DNA from: Brevundimonas vesicularis
GTDB taxonomy: Bacteria > Pseudomonadota > Alphaproteobacteria > Caulobacterales > Caulobacteraceae
Length of the DNA stretch: 64,000 bases
Assembly (NCBI RefSeq): GCF_014204545.1
Contig: NZ_JACHLJ010000001.1
Span: 496,001-560,000, forward strand
Direction of reading: 5' to 3'
This document shows, one piece after another, positions 1 to 9,479 of this stretch. The notes under the pieces are model-generated. The model had not been told where the DNA came from and made no database searches. It saw nothing but the letters and a program-made list of their open reading frames with translations. Numbering within the stretch: the stretch's first letter is position 1; each line of letters starts with the position of its first letter. The position numbers were made by a program, and so were the translations under genes.

Positions 1-168
1 CCGGCCGATCCGCAACACCGTCGCGAGGCGAAGGCAAGAATTTGCCGCTTGGACGATCCGATGGCCGTCGAAGACGCCATGCACGAACTGTGGCGGCCGG
101 ATTTGCCTCGAGATGGCAAGTCTGCTGTTGAAAATGGGTCACAGGTGTTGGAGACTGCTGTGGCATGA
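1..168 (+). CDS. C-terminal fragment of unidentified protein (cut by window edge)
   Basis: Frame 1 is open from the first base and gives 55 residues ending in ...LETAVA before a TGA at 166-168. The TGA shares bases with the ATG of ntrY (ATGA), which suggests translational coupling and supports this frame as the real one. In relatives ntrC commonly precedes ntrY, but this tail does not resemble the Fis-type helix-turn-helix that normally ends NtrC, so I do not assign a name. The fragment is charged, contains LDDPMAVEDAMHELW, and shows no motif I can place. A second frame is also open over this short stretch, so the assignment is tentative. Confidence 0.4.
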   Translation, partial: PADPQHRREAKARICRLDDPMAVEDAMHELWRPDLPRDGKSAVENGSQVLETAVA

Positions 169-2435
169 CGGATACGCCTTCAGCACGCACTGCTTCGCCC
201 GACCTCGCGTCGGACGACGGATCGTTCTGGGGGTGGGTCGATAGCGAACGGGCGCGGACCGGCTTCGGACTAGCGTTCTTTCTGGCTGTCGCGATCACGG
301 CGGCGGCCATCTGGCTGGTGGCGGTCGCACCGGGCGCCACATCAGGGTCGGCGCGCGGATCGAGCAGCCAGATCGCTCTGATCGTGCTGGCCGCTAATCT
401 GCTCCTGATTTCAGGCTTGGCCATCATCGTCGGCCGGCGGGTGCTGACCCTGATGCGCAGCACTGACGAAGCCGGATCGCGCCTTCACCTGAGGTTCGTC
501 GCTCTGTTCTCGATGGTGGCTCTGGTGCCGTCGGTGCTGATCGCGTTGGTGTTCGGCGTACTGGTCAATCGGGGCGTGGACCAGTGGTTCAGCGAGAACG
601 TGAAGTCGTCGGTCGACAACGGCGCCATTATCGGTCGCGCCTATGTCCGCGACGTGGCCAGCTCGATGGATGCGGATCTGGTCACGATCTCCGATCAATT
701 GGACAGCGCACGAGGACTGTTTGACGACCGCATCCAGTTCAATGCCGCCTTGGCGCAGGTTGGGGACATTTTCCGATATCCGGCCATCTATATCGTCAAC
801 GGCAACGGCGAAGTTCTGGCGCGCGCCGAGCAACCCGGCGCACCGCCCTATCTGGCGCCGCCACGCAGCTATCTTGAGGCCGCCGGGCAGGACGGCCAAC
901 CGCCCACTGACGTCACGCAAAATCCCGATACCGTACGCTCCATCATCGCTCTGCCGGCCTATGGAGACGCCTACCTTTATCTCGTTCGTCCCCTCCAAGA
1001 GGGACTGATCGCGCGGATGAATGCGTCGGACCAGTCGATACAGGCCTATCGCGAGGCGGAAGAGAGCCGCGCTCGAATCCAGTCAGCCTTCATCCTCAGC
1101 TATCTGGAGACGGCGCTGCTGGTGCTGGTCGGAGCCGTATGGCTGGGAATGTCGGCGGCCAGCAGCATCTCTGCGCCCATCGGTCGGTTGGTGAAGGCGG
1201 CGGGCCAGGTCGCGGGCGGCGACTTCACCGCACGGGTCGACAGCGACGGCGCGCCGGCCGAAATCGCCACCCTGTCGGACGCCTTCAATCGCATGACCGG
1301 CGATCTGCAAGCGCAGCAGGCGGCGCTGAAGGCCGCGAGCGACGAGGCTCATGATCGCAGCCGTTTCATCGAGACCGTGCTGTCGGGCGTCAGCGCCGGT
1401 GTCATCGGTCTGGACAAGCGCGGCCGGGTGTCGGCGATCAACGACAGCGCCCTGCAGCTGCTTCACATTGACGACGCCGAGGTTCTGGGTCACGAACTCG
1501 CAGCCCTGTCGCCAGAGCTGAGCGATCTGGTGCGGCGCGCCGAGGCCCATATCGAAGAAGACATCGACGTCAGCCGAGGCGGAGACACGCGGCGGCTGCG
1601 CGTTCGGATCGAGGGCGGCTTGGGCGGCGAGATGGTCCTGACCTTCGACGACATCACTCGCCTTGTGACGGCTCAGCGAAACGCCGCCTGGCGAGACGTG
1701 GCGCGTCGCATCGCCCATGAGATCAAGAACCCCCTGACGCCGATCCAGCTGTCGGCCGAGCGGCTGAAGCGGAAATATCGCGCGCGGATCGGCGAGGATG
1801 TCGAGATCTTCGACCGCTGCACCGACACCATCATCCGCCAGGTCGGAGACATCGGCCGCATGGTCGATGAGTTCTCGTCCTTCGCCCGCATGCCGGCGCC
1901 ACGTTTCGCGCCCGAGAACCCGGCCGAAATGCTGCGCGAGGCGGTGTTCGCTCAGCGGGTCGCCGCGCCGGACATCGTCGTCGACATCACCGAGCCCCTG
2001 CCCAAGGCGATGATGCAGGCCGACGGCCGCATGGTGGGGCAGGCGCTGATCAACATCCTCAAGAACGCGGGCGAGTCGGTTGCGGCGCAACGGCTTGCGG
2101 CGGGTGAGGCGGCGGCATCGGATCATGCGGGCGTTATCGCCTCGCTGACGATCGAGGACGGCATCGCGACCTTCGTCATCGAGGACGACGGCGTGGGTCT
2201 GCCGGCGCGTGACCGGGACCGCCTGACCGAACCCTATGTGACCACGCGCGAGAAGGGCACGGGCCTGGGCCTGGCCATCGTCAAACGCATTTGCGAGGAC
2301 CACGGCGGCGAGCTGAAGTTGGCTGACGCCCAAACCCTGCGCGGCGCACGCGTGTGCATGATCTTCCCCCTGAAACCCCACGGTAAAGGCGGCGAGGGCG
2401 CGGAGCGCAAGCTCCAGACCCTGGCCGCCGAATAG
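165..2435 (+). CDS. ntrY: NtrY nitrogen-regulation sensor histidine kinase
   Basis: Inner-membrane sensor kinase that phosphorylates NtrX, encoded next. The 756-residue protein has three early membrane segments (about 35-55, 69-89 and 110-133), a periplasmic sensor region of about 170 residues, a fourth segment near 305-328, a HAMP linker (about 330-383), a PAS domain (about 400-490), a HisKA domain with the H-box RRIAHEIKNPLTP (phospho-acceptor His518), and an ATPase domain with DDGVGLP and GTGLGLAIV glycine boxes. Length and domain order are those of alphaproteobacterial NtrY. Only 9 nt separate it from ntrX, so the two are co-transcribed. The start overlaps the preceding stop codon. Confidence 0.95.
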   Translation: MTDTPSARTASPDLASDDGSFWGWVDSERARTGFGLAFFLAVAITAAAIWLVAVAPGATSGSARGSSSQIALIVLAANLLLISGLAIIVGRRVLTLMRSTDEAGSRLHLRFVALFSMVALVPSVLIALVFGVLVNRGVDQWFSENVKSSVDNGAIIGRAYVRDVASSMDADLVTISDQLDSARGLFDDRIQFNAALAQVGDIFRYPAIYIVNGNGEVLARAEQPGAPPYLAPPRSYLEAAGQDGQPPTDVTQNPDTVRSIIALPAYGDAYLYLVRPLQEGLIARMNASDQSIQAYREAEESRARIQSAFILSYLETALLVLVGAVWLGMSAASSISAPIGRLVKAAGQVAGGDFTARVDSDGAPAEIATLSDAFNRMTGDLQAQQAALKAASDEAHDRSRFIETVLSGVSAGVIGLDKRGRVSAINDSALQLLHIDDAEVLGHELAALSPELSDLVRRAEAHIEEDIDVSRGGDTRRLRVRIEGGLGGEMVLTFDDITRLVTAQRNAAWRDVARRIAHEIKNPLTPIQLSAERLKRKYRARIGEDVEIFDRCTDTIIRQVGDIGRMVDEFSSFARMPAPRFAPENPAEMLREAVFAQRVAAPDIVVDITEPLPKAMMQADGRMVGQALINILKNAGESVAAQRLAAGEAAASDHAGVIASLTIEDGIATFVIEDDGVGLPARDRDRLTEPYVTTREKGTGLGLAIVKRICEDHGGELKLADAQTLRGARVCMIFPLKPHGKGGEGAERKLQTLAAE

Positions 2436-2444
2436 CGAGGCAAG

Positions 2445-3851
2445 ATGCGACCAACCGGTTCCGACATTCTCGTCGTCGACGACGAGGCCGACATCCGCGA
2501 CCTGGTGTCAGGCCTTCTGGAGGACGAGGGGCATGCCGTGCGCGTGGCCGCCAACTCCGACGAGGCCCTGGCCGCGATCCGGGCAAGAAAGCCGTCGCTG
2601 GCGATCCTGGACATCTGGATGCAGGGCGGGGGGCTGGACGGGCTGGAGCTGCTGGAAGTGGTCAAGGAACTGGACCCAGACCTGCCGGTGGTGATGATTT
2701 CCGGTCACGGCAACATCGAGACGGCGGTGACGGCGCTGAAACGCGGCGCCTATGACTTTATTGAAAAGCCGTTCAAGTCGGATCGGCTGGTTGTCGTGGT
2801 CGAACGCGCGATCGAGGCGGCGACGCTGAGGCGCGAGAACCGCCGCCTGCGCGCGGCGACCATGACGCCGTCGGGCCTGATCGGCCGATCGCAGGCTGCG
2901 CAGGCCTTGCGCAGCACCATCGCCAAGGTGGCCCAGGCCAACAGTCGGGTCCTGATCGCTGGACCGGCCGGCTCGGGCAAGGAGCTGGTGGCGCGCCAGA
3001 TCCACGAAGCCAGCCCGCGCGCCCGCGCCGAGTTCGTCGCGATTTCGGCCGCCGGCATGACGCCGGAACGTCTGGACGTCGAACTGTTCGGCGAAGAGGG
3101 CCAAGATGGCCGCCCGCGCAAGATCGGCGTGTTCGAACGCGCCCATAATGGCACCCTGTACCTGGACGAAATCAGCGACATGCCGCGCGAGAGCCAGAGC
3201 CGCATCCTGCGTGTTCTGGTGGACCAACGATTCCGGCGTGTCGGCGGAGAGCAGGACGTTCAGGTCGACGTGCGCGTCGTGACCTCGACCTCGCGCGATC
3301 TGAAGGCCGAGATCGCAGAGGGACGTTTCCGCGAAGATTTGTTCCACCGTCTGAACGTGGTGCCGATCCGTGTCCCGCCGCTGTCGGAACGGCGCGAGGA
3401 CATCGCAGAGCTGGTCGAATATTTCGTCGACACGATCAGCGCTTCGCAGGGACTGCCTAAACGCATCGTCGGGGACGACGCGGTGGCGGTGCTGCAGGTT
3501 CATCCGTGGCCCGGCAACATCCGCCAGCTGCGCAACAATATCGAGCGTCTGCTGATCCTGGCGACCGGCGATCCGGCCGAGACGATCACCGCCGACATGC
3601 TGCCGCAGGAGGTGGCGACCTCGAACGGCGGGACGGCGAACCTGGGGGGCGAGCGCACCATCGCCCTGCCGCTGCGCGAGGCGCGCGAGGTCTTCGAACG
3701 GGAATATCTGGCGGCGCAGATCATGCGGTTCGGCGGCAATATCTCGCGCACCGCCGCCTTCATCGGCATGGAGCGATCGGCCCTGCACAGGAAGCTGAAG
3801 TCGCTGGGCGTGTCGCCTGCGCGCGGCGGCGATGAGGAAGAACCGGCCTGA
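2445..3851 (+). CDS. ntrX: NtrX sigma-54-type response regulator lacking the GAFTGA loop
   Basis: Cognate response regulator of NtrY. An N-terminal receiver domain has the acidic pair Asp12/Asp13, phospho-acceptor Asp56 (LAILDIWM) and a conserved lysine in EKPFK. An AAA+ domain follows, with Walker A AGPAGSGKE near 172-180 and Walker B TLYLDE near 240, then a Fis-like helix-turn-helix (ISRTAAFIGMERSALHRKL). Where NtrC has ELFGxExGAFTGA, this protein reads ELFGEEGQDGRPRKIG, so the sigma-54-contacting GAFTGA loop is absent, as reported for other alphaproteobacterial NtrX. It may therefore act as a sigma-54-independent regulator. A Shine-Dalgarno-like GAGGCAAG precedes the ATG. Confidence 0.94.
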   Translation: MRPTGSDILVVDDEADIRDLVSGLLEDEGHAVRVAANSDEALAAIRARKPSLAILDIWMQGGGLDGLELLEVVKELDPDLPVVMISGHGNIETAVTALKRGAYDFIEKPFKSDRLVVVVERAIEAATLRRENRRLRAATMTPSGLIGRSQAAQALRSTIAKVAQANSRVLIAGPAGSGKELVARQIHEASPRARAEFVAISAAGMTPERLDVELFGEEGQDGRPRKIGVFERAHNGTLYLDEISDMPRESQSRILRVLVDQRFRRVGGEQDVQVDVRVVTSTSRDLKAEIAEGRFREDLFHRLNVVPIRVPPLSERREDIAELVEYFVDTISASQGLPKRIVGDDAVAVLQVHPWPGNIRQLRNNIERLLILATGDPAETITADMLPQEVATSNGGTANLGGERTIALPLREAREVFEREYLAAQIMRFGGNISRTAAFIGMERSALHRKLKSLGVSPARGGDEEEPA

Positions 3852-4711
3852 TGTCACGCGTGGCCTATGTGAATGGCGCCTACAGCGCGTATGGCGAGGC
3901 CGTGGTCCATATCGAGGATCGCGGTTTCCAGTTCGCAGATGGCGTCTATGAGGTCTGGTCGGTCCTCGACGGGCGGCTGGCCGATTTCGAAGGTCATATG
4001 AGTCGCCTTCACCGCAGTCTGAGCGAACTGAAGATCGAGATTCCGATGAGCGCCGGCGCCTTGGGCGTCGTTCTACGTGAGACCGTGCGGCGCAATCGCG
4101 TACGTTACGGCATGGTCTATCTGCAGGTCACACGCGGCACGGCGCCGCGCGATCACGGCTTTCCGCTCGATGTCGCGCCCAGCGTGGTCGTGACCGCCAA
4201 GTCGATCGATCCGGCGCGAAATCAGCGTCTGGCGCAGAACGGCGCGGTGGGCGTCACCCGACCCGATATTCGCTGGGGACGTTGCGACATCAAGACCGTC
4301 GGTCTCTTGCCGAACGTGCTGGCCAAACAGGCGGCGCGCGAGCGCGGGGCCTATGAGTGCCTGATGTACGACGACATGGGTCTGATCACCGAAGGCGCAT
4401 CGACCAATGCGTGGATCGTGGATGAGGACGGCAGGCTGAGAACTCGGGACATCCAGGCCAATATCCTGCGGGGCGTCACGCGAGCGGCCGTCCTCGCGCT
4501 CGCCGCCGCCGAGGGTGTCGAACTGGAAGAACGCGCCTTCTCGGTCGACGAAGCCAAACGGGCGCGCGAAGTATTCGTCACCGCCGCCAGCGCCTTCGTC
4601 ATGCCGCTGGTTTCGCTGGACGGCATGAAGATCGGCGATGGTAAGCCCGGCCCCGTCGCGACCCGCCTGCGCGAGCTCTACCTTGAACAGGCGCGTCGAG
4701 GGGCCATTTAG
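3851..4711 (+). CDS. dat: D-amino-acid aminotransferase (fold-type IV PLP enzyme)
   Basis: PLP enzyme of the branched-chain/D-alanine aminotransferase fold, 286 residues, the usual length for D-alanine aminotransferase (D-Ala + 2-oxoglutarate to pyruvate + D-Glu). It shows the N-terminal YVNGAY...[16 protein letters not shown] signature, the Schiff-base lysine Lys148 in [11 protein letters not shown], and Glu181 in [12 protein letters not shown], which contacts the pyridine nitrogen. Its ATG overlaps the ntrX stop by one base (TGATG), so it belongs to the ntrYX transcript. An aminodeoxychorismate lyase or branched-chain aminotransferase is possible within this fold, but the KTVGLLPN motif favours Dat. 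It could supply D-amino acids for peptidoglycan. Confidence 0.88.
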   Translation: MSRVAYVNGAYSAYGEAVVHIEDRGFQFADGVYEVWSVLDGRLADFEGHMSRLHRSLSELKIEIPMSAGALGVVLRETVRRNRVRYGMVYLQVTRGTAPRDHGFPLDVAPSVVVTAKSIDPARNQRLAQNGAVGVTRPDIRWGRCDIKTVGLLPNVLAKQAARERGAYECLMYDDMGLITEGASTNAWIVDEDGRLRTRDIQANILRGVTRAAVLALAAAEGVELEERAFSVDEAKRAREVFVTAASAFVMPLVSLDGMKIGDGKPGPVATRLRELYLEQARRGAI

Positions 4712-4812
4712 GGCGTTGCCCGAGCGGCCGGGCGGCGGTTAAGGTCGCGGTCGGCCGCCTCGGCCCCGCCGCTACCACGGCGACAAACAACGAAGAACAG
4801 GAAAAACCTGCC

Positions 4813-5058
4813 ATGTCGCAAGACAAACGTCAGAACCTTCAGGACACCTTCCTCAACTCGGTCCGCAAGACCAAGACGCCGCTGACCATCTTCCTGGTCA
4901 ATGGGGTCAAGTTGCAGGGCATCGTGACCTGGTTCGACAACTTCTGTGTCCTGCTGCGCCGCGACGGCCAGTCCCAGCTGGTGTACAAACACGCCATCTC
5001 AACCATCATGCCGTCTGCGCCCGTGCAGTTGTACGAGCCCGACGCCGAAGAAGACTGA
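4813..5058 (+). CDS. hfq: Hfq RNA chaperone
   Basis: 81-residue Sm-like hexameric RNA-binding protein that pairs small RNAs with mRNAs. The Sm1 region ([25 protein letters not shown]) and the Sm2 YKHAIS motif are both present. The C-terminal tail is short and acidic (YEPDAEED), as in other alphaproteobacteria. A 101-nt gap separates it from the aminotransferase gene and probably holds its own promoter; an AGGA-like ribosome site lies at about 4798-4802. It is directly followed by hflX, the usual hfq-hflX pair. Confidence 0.97.
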   Translation: MSQDKRQNLQDTFLNSVRKTKTPLTIFLVNGVKLQGIVTWFDNFCVLLRRDGQSQLVYKHAISTIMPSAPVQLYEPDAEED

Positions 5059-6372
5059 TTGACCCAAAAACTGATCGACCACACCGTCCCGCTGATCCGG
5101 GCGGTCGTCATTCACCCCGACCGACGCTCGGACAGTCCCCGGCTGGCGAGCGAACGGCTTGAGGAGGCGGCGGGCCTTGCCCGCGCGCTGGATCTCGACG
5201 TGCGCGCCGAAGAGATCGTGCGGCTGCGTAGCACCACGCCTGCGACCTTGTTCGGCACGGGCAAGGTCGAGGAATTGGCCGCGCTCGTGCGCGCCGCAGA
5301 CGCCGAGGCCGTCATCATCGACGACGCCCTGACGCCGGTGCAGCAACGCAATCTGGAAAAGGCATGGGAGGTGAAGGTCATCGACCGCACCGGCCTGATC
5401 CTGGAAATCTTCGGCCGTCGCGCGCGGACCAAGGAAGGGCGTCTTCAGGTCGAACTGGCGCGGCTGGATTATGAGCGGTCGCGTCTGGTGCGGACCTGGA
5501 CCCACCTTGAGCGGCAACGCGGCGGCACTGGTTCGACCGGCGGGCCCGGCGAAACCCAGATCGAGTTGGACCGGCGGCTGATCGCCGACCGGATCGTCAG
5601 GCTGAAGTCCGAGTTGGAGGAGGTGCGACGCACGCGCGGCCTGCACCGCAAGCAGCGTCAGAAGGCGCCGTTCCCGACGATCGCCCTGGTCGGCTACACC
5701 AACGCCGGCAAGTCGACTCTGTTCAATCGGCTGACGGGATCGGAGGTCTTCGCCAAGAACCTGCTGTTCGCCACTCTGGACACGACCCAGCGCACCATCC
5801 GGCTGCCGCAAGGGCGACCGGCCATCGTGGCGGATACGGTCGGCTTCATTTCTGACCTACCGCATGAATTGGTCGAGAGTTTCCGCGCCACGCTGGAGGA
5901 GGTCGGCGAGGCCGATCTGATCCTGCACGTCCGCGACATCGCCTCGCCCGACAGCGCCGCCCAGGCCAAGGACGTCGAGGCCGTGCTGAAACAGATCGAG
6001 ACGCCAGAGGGCAAGACGCGCCGGGTGCTGGAAGTCTGGAACAAGATCGACCTGCTGGACGACGAGGCGCGCGAGACTGTGCTGGGTCAGGCCGAACGTT
6101 TGGCGAAGGACGGTGAGGCCGTCGCCGTCTCAGCTTGGACGGGCGAGGGGGTCGAGCCTCTGCGCCAGATCATCGCCGGCCTGATCGACGACGATCCCGA
6201 GACGCAGCTGACGCTGGAGCCTCATCAGGGCGACGCCCTGGCGTGGCTTTATGAACATGGGCGGGTCACGGCGCGCGATGCGGACGAGCTTGGCCGTACT
6301 CACGTCACGGTACGGCTGCATCCTGCGGCGCTTGGGCGATTCGAGCGTCTGTATCCCGACCTGACCGACTGA
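5059..6372 (+). CDS. hflX: HflX ribosome-associated GTPase
   Basis: GTPase that binds the 50S subunit and splits stalled ribosomes. It has an N-terminal HflX domain, the GTGKVEELA loop, the glycine-rich RGGTGSTGGPGETQIE segment, then a G domain with G1 GYTNAGKST (near 213-221), G3 DTVGF and G4 NKID. The start is TTG immediately after the hfq stop, with no spacer. A downstream ATG would remove conserved N-terminal sequence, so TTG is preferred. Length (437 aa) is normal. It forms an operon with hfq. Confidence 0.94.
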   Translation: MTQKLIDHTVPLIRAVVIHPDRRSDSPRLASERLEEAAGLARALDLDVRAEEIVRLRSTTPATLFGTGKVEELAALVRAADAEAVIIDDALTPVQQRNLEKAWEVKVIDRTGLILEIFGRRARTKEGRLQVELARLDYERSRLVRTWTHLERQRGGTGSTGGPGETQIELDRRLIADRIVRLKSELEEVRRTRGLHRKQRQKAPFPTIALVGYTNAGKSTLFNRLTGSEVFAKNLLFATLDTTQRTIRLPQGRPAIVADTVGFISDLPHELVESFRATLEEVGEADLILHVRDIASPDSAAQAKDVEAVLKQIETPEGKTRRVLEVWNKIDLLDDEARETVLGQAERLAKDGEAVAVSAWTGEGVEPLRQIIAGLIDDDPETQLTLEPHQGDALAWLYEHGRVTARDADELGRTHVTVRLHPAALGRFERLYPDLTD

Positions 6373-6378
6373 GTTTTC

Positions 6379-8016
6379 ATGCATCTGATCGAAACCGTCC
6401 TGCTTCTGCTGTTGGCTGTGGTGGTGTCGGGTTCGATCGCGCGTATCACGCGCATTGCCTTGCCCTTGGTTCAGATCGGGTTGGGCGCCGCCATCGTGCT
6501 GATCACGGGCAAGACGGTCGATCTTGAGCCGGACATCTTCTTTCTGCTGTTTCTGCCGCCGCTGCTGTTTCTGGACGGCTGGCGCATTCCCAAGGAAGAC
6601 CTGTTTCGCGACCGGGCAGTCATCCTTGAGCTAGCGCTGGGACTGGTGCTGTTCACCGTCGTCGGTCTGGGTTTCTTGATCTGGTGGATGATCCCGGAGA
6701 TGCCGCTGCCGGTGGCCTTCGCCCTGGCCGCCATCCTGTCGCCGACCGATCCCATCGCCGTTCAGGCGATCGCGGCGCGGGCGCCGATCCCCAAGCGTCT
6801 GATGCACATTCTGGAAGGCGAGTCGCTGTTGAACGATGCGACGGGCCTGACCTGCATGCGGATTGCGGTCGCCGCCGCGACGACCGGAGCGTTTTCGATC
6901 GGCAATGCGGTTGGGACGTTCACCTGGCTGGCTCTGGTCGGGGTCGCGGTCGGCGTTCTGGTCACCATGGCCATCAGCTACGCCAAGAGCTTCATCAGCC
7001 GACGCTGGGGCGAGGACGTGGGCGCGCAGATCCTGATCAGCCTGCTGATCCCGTTTGCGGCCTATCTGGTGGCGGAAGAACTGCACGCTTCGGGCATCCT
7101 GGCGGCGGTGGCGGCTGGGGTGACGATGAGTTTCACCGAACGCGGAGGCATCGCCGGCCAGTCGATGGCGATGACGCGGATCCGGCGCAGCGTTGTGTGG
7201 GACACGGTTCAGTTCGTGGCCAACGGCATCATCTTCGTGATCCTGGGCGAACAGATGCCCTCAATCATGTCGCGCGCGGCCGAGGTGGTGGCGGGCACCA
7301 GCCGGCCCGAGGTCTGGTGGCTGGCGGTCTATGTGTTCGGCATCGTCGCCACCCTGGCGGCGCTGCGGTTCGTCTGGGTCTGGACCTCGCTGAAGCTGAC
7401 CCTGTTTCGCCGCCGCCATCGAGGTCCGCCGGCCAAGGTCGGTTTGCGGCTGACCATGGTGATGTCTCTGGCGGGCGTGCGGGGGGCGATCACTCTGGCG
7501 GGTATTCTGACCCTGCCATTCGCCTTGGGCGACGGGTCGCCGATGCCGTCGCGGAACCTCGCGATCTTCCTGGCGGCAGGCGTGATCGTGGTGTCCCTGG
7601 TGCTGGCGACCTTCGCCTTGCCCCGGTTGCTGAAGAACGTCGAACTGCCGCCGGAGCCGTCGCACGAGCAGGAAGAGGATCGCGGCCGGGTCGCGGCCGC
7701 TTCGGCCGCCCTGCGCGCCATCGAGGACGCGTCGCACGCCATGGCGGAGGGCAAGCCCAACCCTGACCTTTATTCCGACATCGCGGGCCGGATCATGGAA
7801 ACCTATCGCCAGCGGATCGAGACCCATACCCGCACGGACGAGGAAGACGCCGCCCTGACGCGCAAGATGGACGACATCGAGCGGCGTCTTTGGCTTGCAG
7901 GGCTAGCCGCAGAGCGAGAAGAGTTACGTCGGTTGCTGAGGTCGCGTCAGCTGGACGAGGTGACGGCCAAGAAGCTGTTCCGTGACGTCGATCTACAGGA
8001 ACTGCGCTACCTCTGA
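6379..8016 (+). CDS. Na+/H+ antiporter of the CPA1/NhaP family
   Basis: 545-residue inner-membrane monovalent cation/proton antiporter with about 12 hydrophobic segments in residues 1-420. Family signatures include FLLFLPPLLFLDGW, the ion-binding region ILSPTDPIAVQA, and ILEGESLLNDATGL. The final ~120 residues are hydrophilic and helical and probably form a cytosolic regulatory tail. It begins 6 nt after hflX, so it may be read from the hfq-hflX transcript. It converges on the HAD gene with a 3-nt gap. Ion preference (Na+ or K+) cannot be told from sequence. Confidence 0.88.
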   Translation: MHLIETVLLLLLAVVVSGSIARITRIALPLVQIGLGAAIVLITGKTVDLEPDIFFLLFLPPLLFLDGWRIPKEDLFRDRAVILELALGLVLFTVVGLGFLIWWMIPEMPLPVAFALAAILSPTDPIAVQAIAARAPIPKRLMHILEGESLLNDATGLTCMRIAVAAATTGAFSIGNAVGTFTWLALVGVAVGVLVTMAISYAKSFISRRWGEDVGAQILISLLIPFAAYLVAEELHASGILAAVAAGVTMSFTERGGIAGQSMAMTRIRRSVVWDTVQFVANGIIFVILGEQMPSIMSRAAEVVAGTSRPEVWWLAVYVFGIVATLAALRFVWVWTSLKLTLFRRRHRGPPAKVGLRLTMVMSLAGVRGAITLAGILTLPFALGDGSPMPSRNLAIFLAAGVIVVSLVLATFALPRLLKNVELPPEPSHEQEEDRGRVAAASAALRAIEDASHAMAEGKPNPDLYSDIAGRIMETYRQRIETHTRTDEEDAALTRKMDDIERRLWLAGLAAEREELRRLLRSRQLDEVTAKKLFRDVDLQELRYL

Positions 8017-8019
8017 CGC

Positions 8020-8676
8020 TCAGCGATCCATGAAGGCGGAGACGGCGGCATAGCTGTCGGCGATAAAGTGGGCGCCGCGCGCCGTCAGGCGTTCGGCATG
8101 ACCGTCGCGAACATGGCCGCCCGCCGTCAGTCCCACGACCGTCATACCGGCCGCGACGCCTGCGGTGACGCCCGCCTCGCTGTCTTCGATCACCAGGACG
8201 CGCGTGGGATCAACGCCCATCGTCTGGGCGGCGTGCAGGAAGATGTCCGGGTGGGGCTTGCCGCGCTCGACCACCAGACCGGTGAAGACCGCGCCGTCGA
8301 AATGATCCGTCAGGCCGAACAGGTCCAGACCGACCCCGATCCAGTCCGGGCCGCTGGACGAGGCGATGCAGCGAGGCTCGGTCCGGGCGGCGACGAAGTC
8401 CAGCAGACCGGGCACGGGCTCAAGCTGGTGCGGCGCGCGCTGGCGACAGGTCGCAAACCATGTGGTGTGGAAGTCGGCAGGGCAGGCGCGACCCAAGGCC
8501 GCCTCGACGATCGGCCGATTGTCGCGCCAGCGCTTGCCCGTATAGGCGGCCAAGACGTCGTCGAGCGAGGTCGGCAGACCGATGGCGGTCAGTTGCTCGG
8601 CCATGACAGTGCTGTTCAGCACCTCGCTGTCGGCGACCACGCCGTCGTAGTCGAAGATGATAAGGTCGTAGGGCAT
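8020..8676 (-). CDS. HAD-superfamily phosphatase (beta-phosphoglucomutase-like)
   Basis: 218-residue HAD hydrolase of subfamily IA. Motif I is FDYDGVVADSE with nucleophile Asp9 and acid/base Asp11. Motif II is the serine in IASSSGPDW, and motif III/IV is KPHPDIFLHAA...VIEDSEAGVTAG. The four-helix cap after motif I is typical of beta-phosphoglucomutase and phosphoglycolate phosphatase relatives. Substrate is unknown. It is the last gene of a reverse-strand transcript (symporter-mazG-HAD), 8 nt after mazG, which could suggest a sugar-phosphate or nucleotide clean-up role, but that is only context. Confidence 0.85.
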   Translation of the reverse strand: MPYDLIIFDYDGVVADSEVLNSTVMAEQLTAIGLPTSLDDVLAAYTGKRWRDNRPIVEAALGRACPADFHTTWFATCRQRAPHQLEPVPGLLDFVAARTEPRCIASSSGPDWIGVGLDLFGLTDHFDGAVFTGLVVERGKPHPDIFLHAAQTMGVDPTRVLVIEDSEAGVTAGVAAGMTVVGLTAGGHVRDGHAERLTARGAHFIADSYAAVSAFMDR

Positions 8677-8684
8677 GCGGCGGC

Positions 8685-9479
8685 TCAGGATGGCAAGCCG
8701 GCCTTCTCAGCGACCTTTGCGGCGTCCCAGAGGCGGTCCATCTCGGCCAGATCCGATTGGTCGGGCGTACGGCCGTCCTTCGCCAGCGCCGCCTCGATAA
8801 AGCCGAAGCGACGCATGAATTTGGCGTTGGCGGCGCGGAGCGCATCCTCGGGCTCGACGTCCAACTTGCGCGCCAGGTTGGCGACGACGAACAAAAGGTC
8901 ACCCAACTCTTCGCGCGCCTTGGCCTTGTCGCCGGCGGCGATCTCGACGCGCAATTCCTCGACCTCTTCGGCCAGCTTGTCGAAGACCTCATCGGTAGAC
9001 GGCCAGTCAAAGCCGACGCGGCCGGCGCGCTTGGTCAGTTTGGCGGCGCGGGTCAGGGCGGGCAGGCCGACCGGCACGTCGTCCAGAACACCCGGCTTCT
9101 TGCGGTCCTTGCGCTCGGCAGCCTTGATGGCTTCCCAGGCGACGGTCTGTTCCTTCGAAGAGCGCTGCGCCTCGTCACCAAAGACATGGGGGTGGCGGCG
9201 CTCCAGCTTGTCGGCGATGGCCGTGACCACGTCGTCGAAAGCGAAAAGCCCCTGTTCCTCGGCCATGCGGGCGTGAAAGACCACCTGAAACAGCAGGTCG
9301 CCCAGCTCGCCCTTCAGCTCGACCAGATCGTTGCGCTCTATGGCGTCAGCGACCTCATAGGCTTCCTCGATCGTATAAGGGGCGATGGTGGCGAAGGTCT
9401 GCTCCACGTCCCACGGGCAGCCGCCGTTGGGATCACGCAACCGCTCCATGACGCCGAGCAGGCGGTCGATCGGTCTCAA
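8685..9479 (-). CDS. mazG: MazG nucleoside triphosphate pyrophosphohydrolase
   Basis: 264 residues, equal to E. coli MazG (263). It hydrolyses NTPs/dNTPs to monophosphate and pyrophosphate and limits aberrant nucleotides and (p)ppGpp. It has the GCPWD motif (residues about 20-24) and two MazG repeats with EExxE...ExxD metal-binding helices (EEAYEVADAIE...ELGDLLFQV and REELGDLLFVVAN). The start is TTG at 9479, since the conserved PIDRLLGVMERLRDP segment begins right there and the next ATG (9449) would cut into it. The TTG overlaps the stop of the upstream symporter (TTGA), implying coupled translation. Confidence 0.93.
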   Translation of the reverse strand: MRPIDRLLGVMERLRDPNGGCPWDVEQTFATIAPYTIEEAYEVADAIERNDLVELKGELGDLLFQVVFHARMAEEQGLFAFDDVVTAIADKLERRHPHVFGDEAQRSSKEQTVAWEAIKAAERKDRKKPGVLDDVPVGLPALTRAAKLTKRAGRVGFDWPSTDEVFDKLAEEVEELRVEIAAGDKAKAREELGDLLFVVANLARKLDVEPEDALRAANAKFMRRFGFIEAALAKDGRTPDQSDLAEMDRLWDAAKVAEKAGLPS

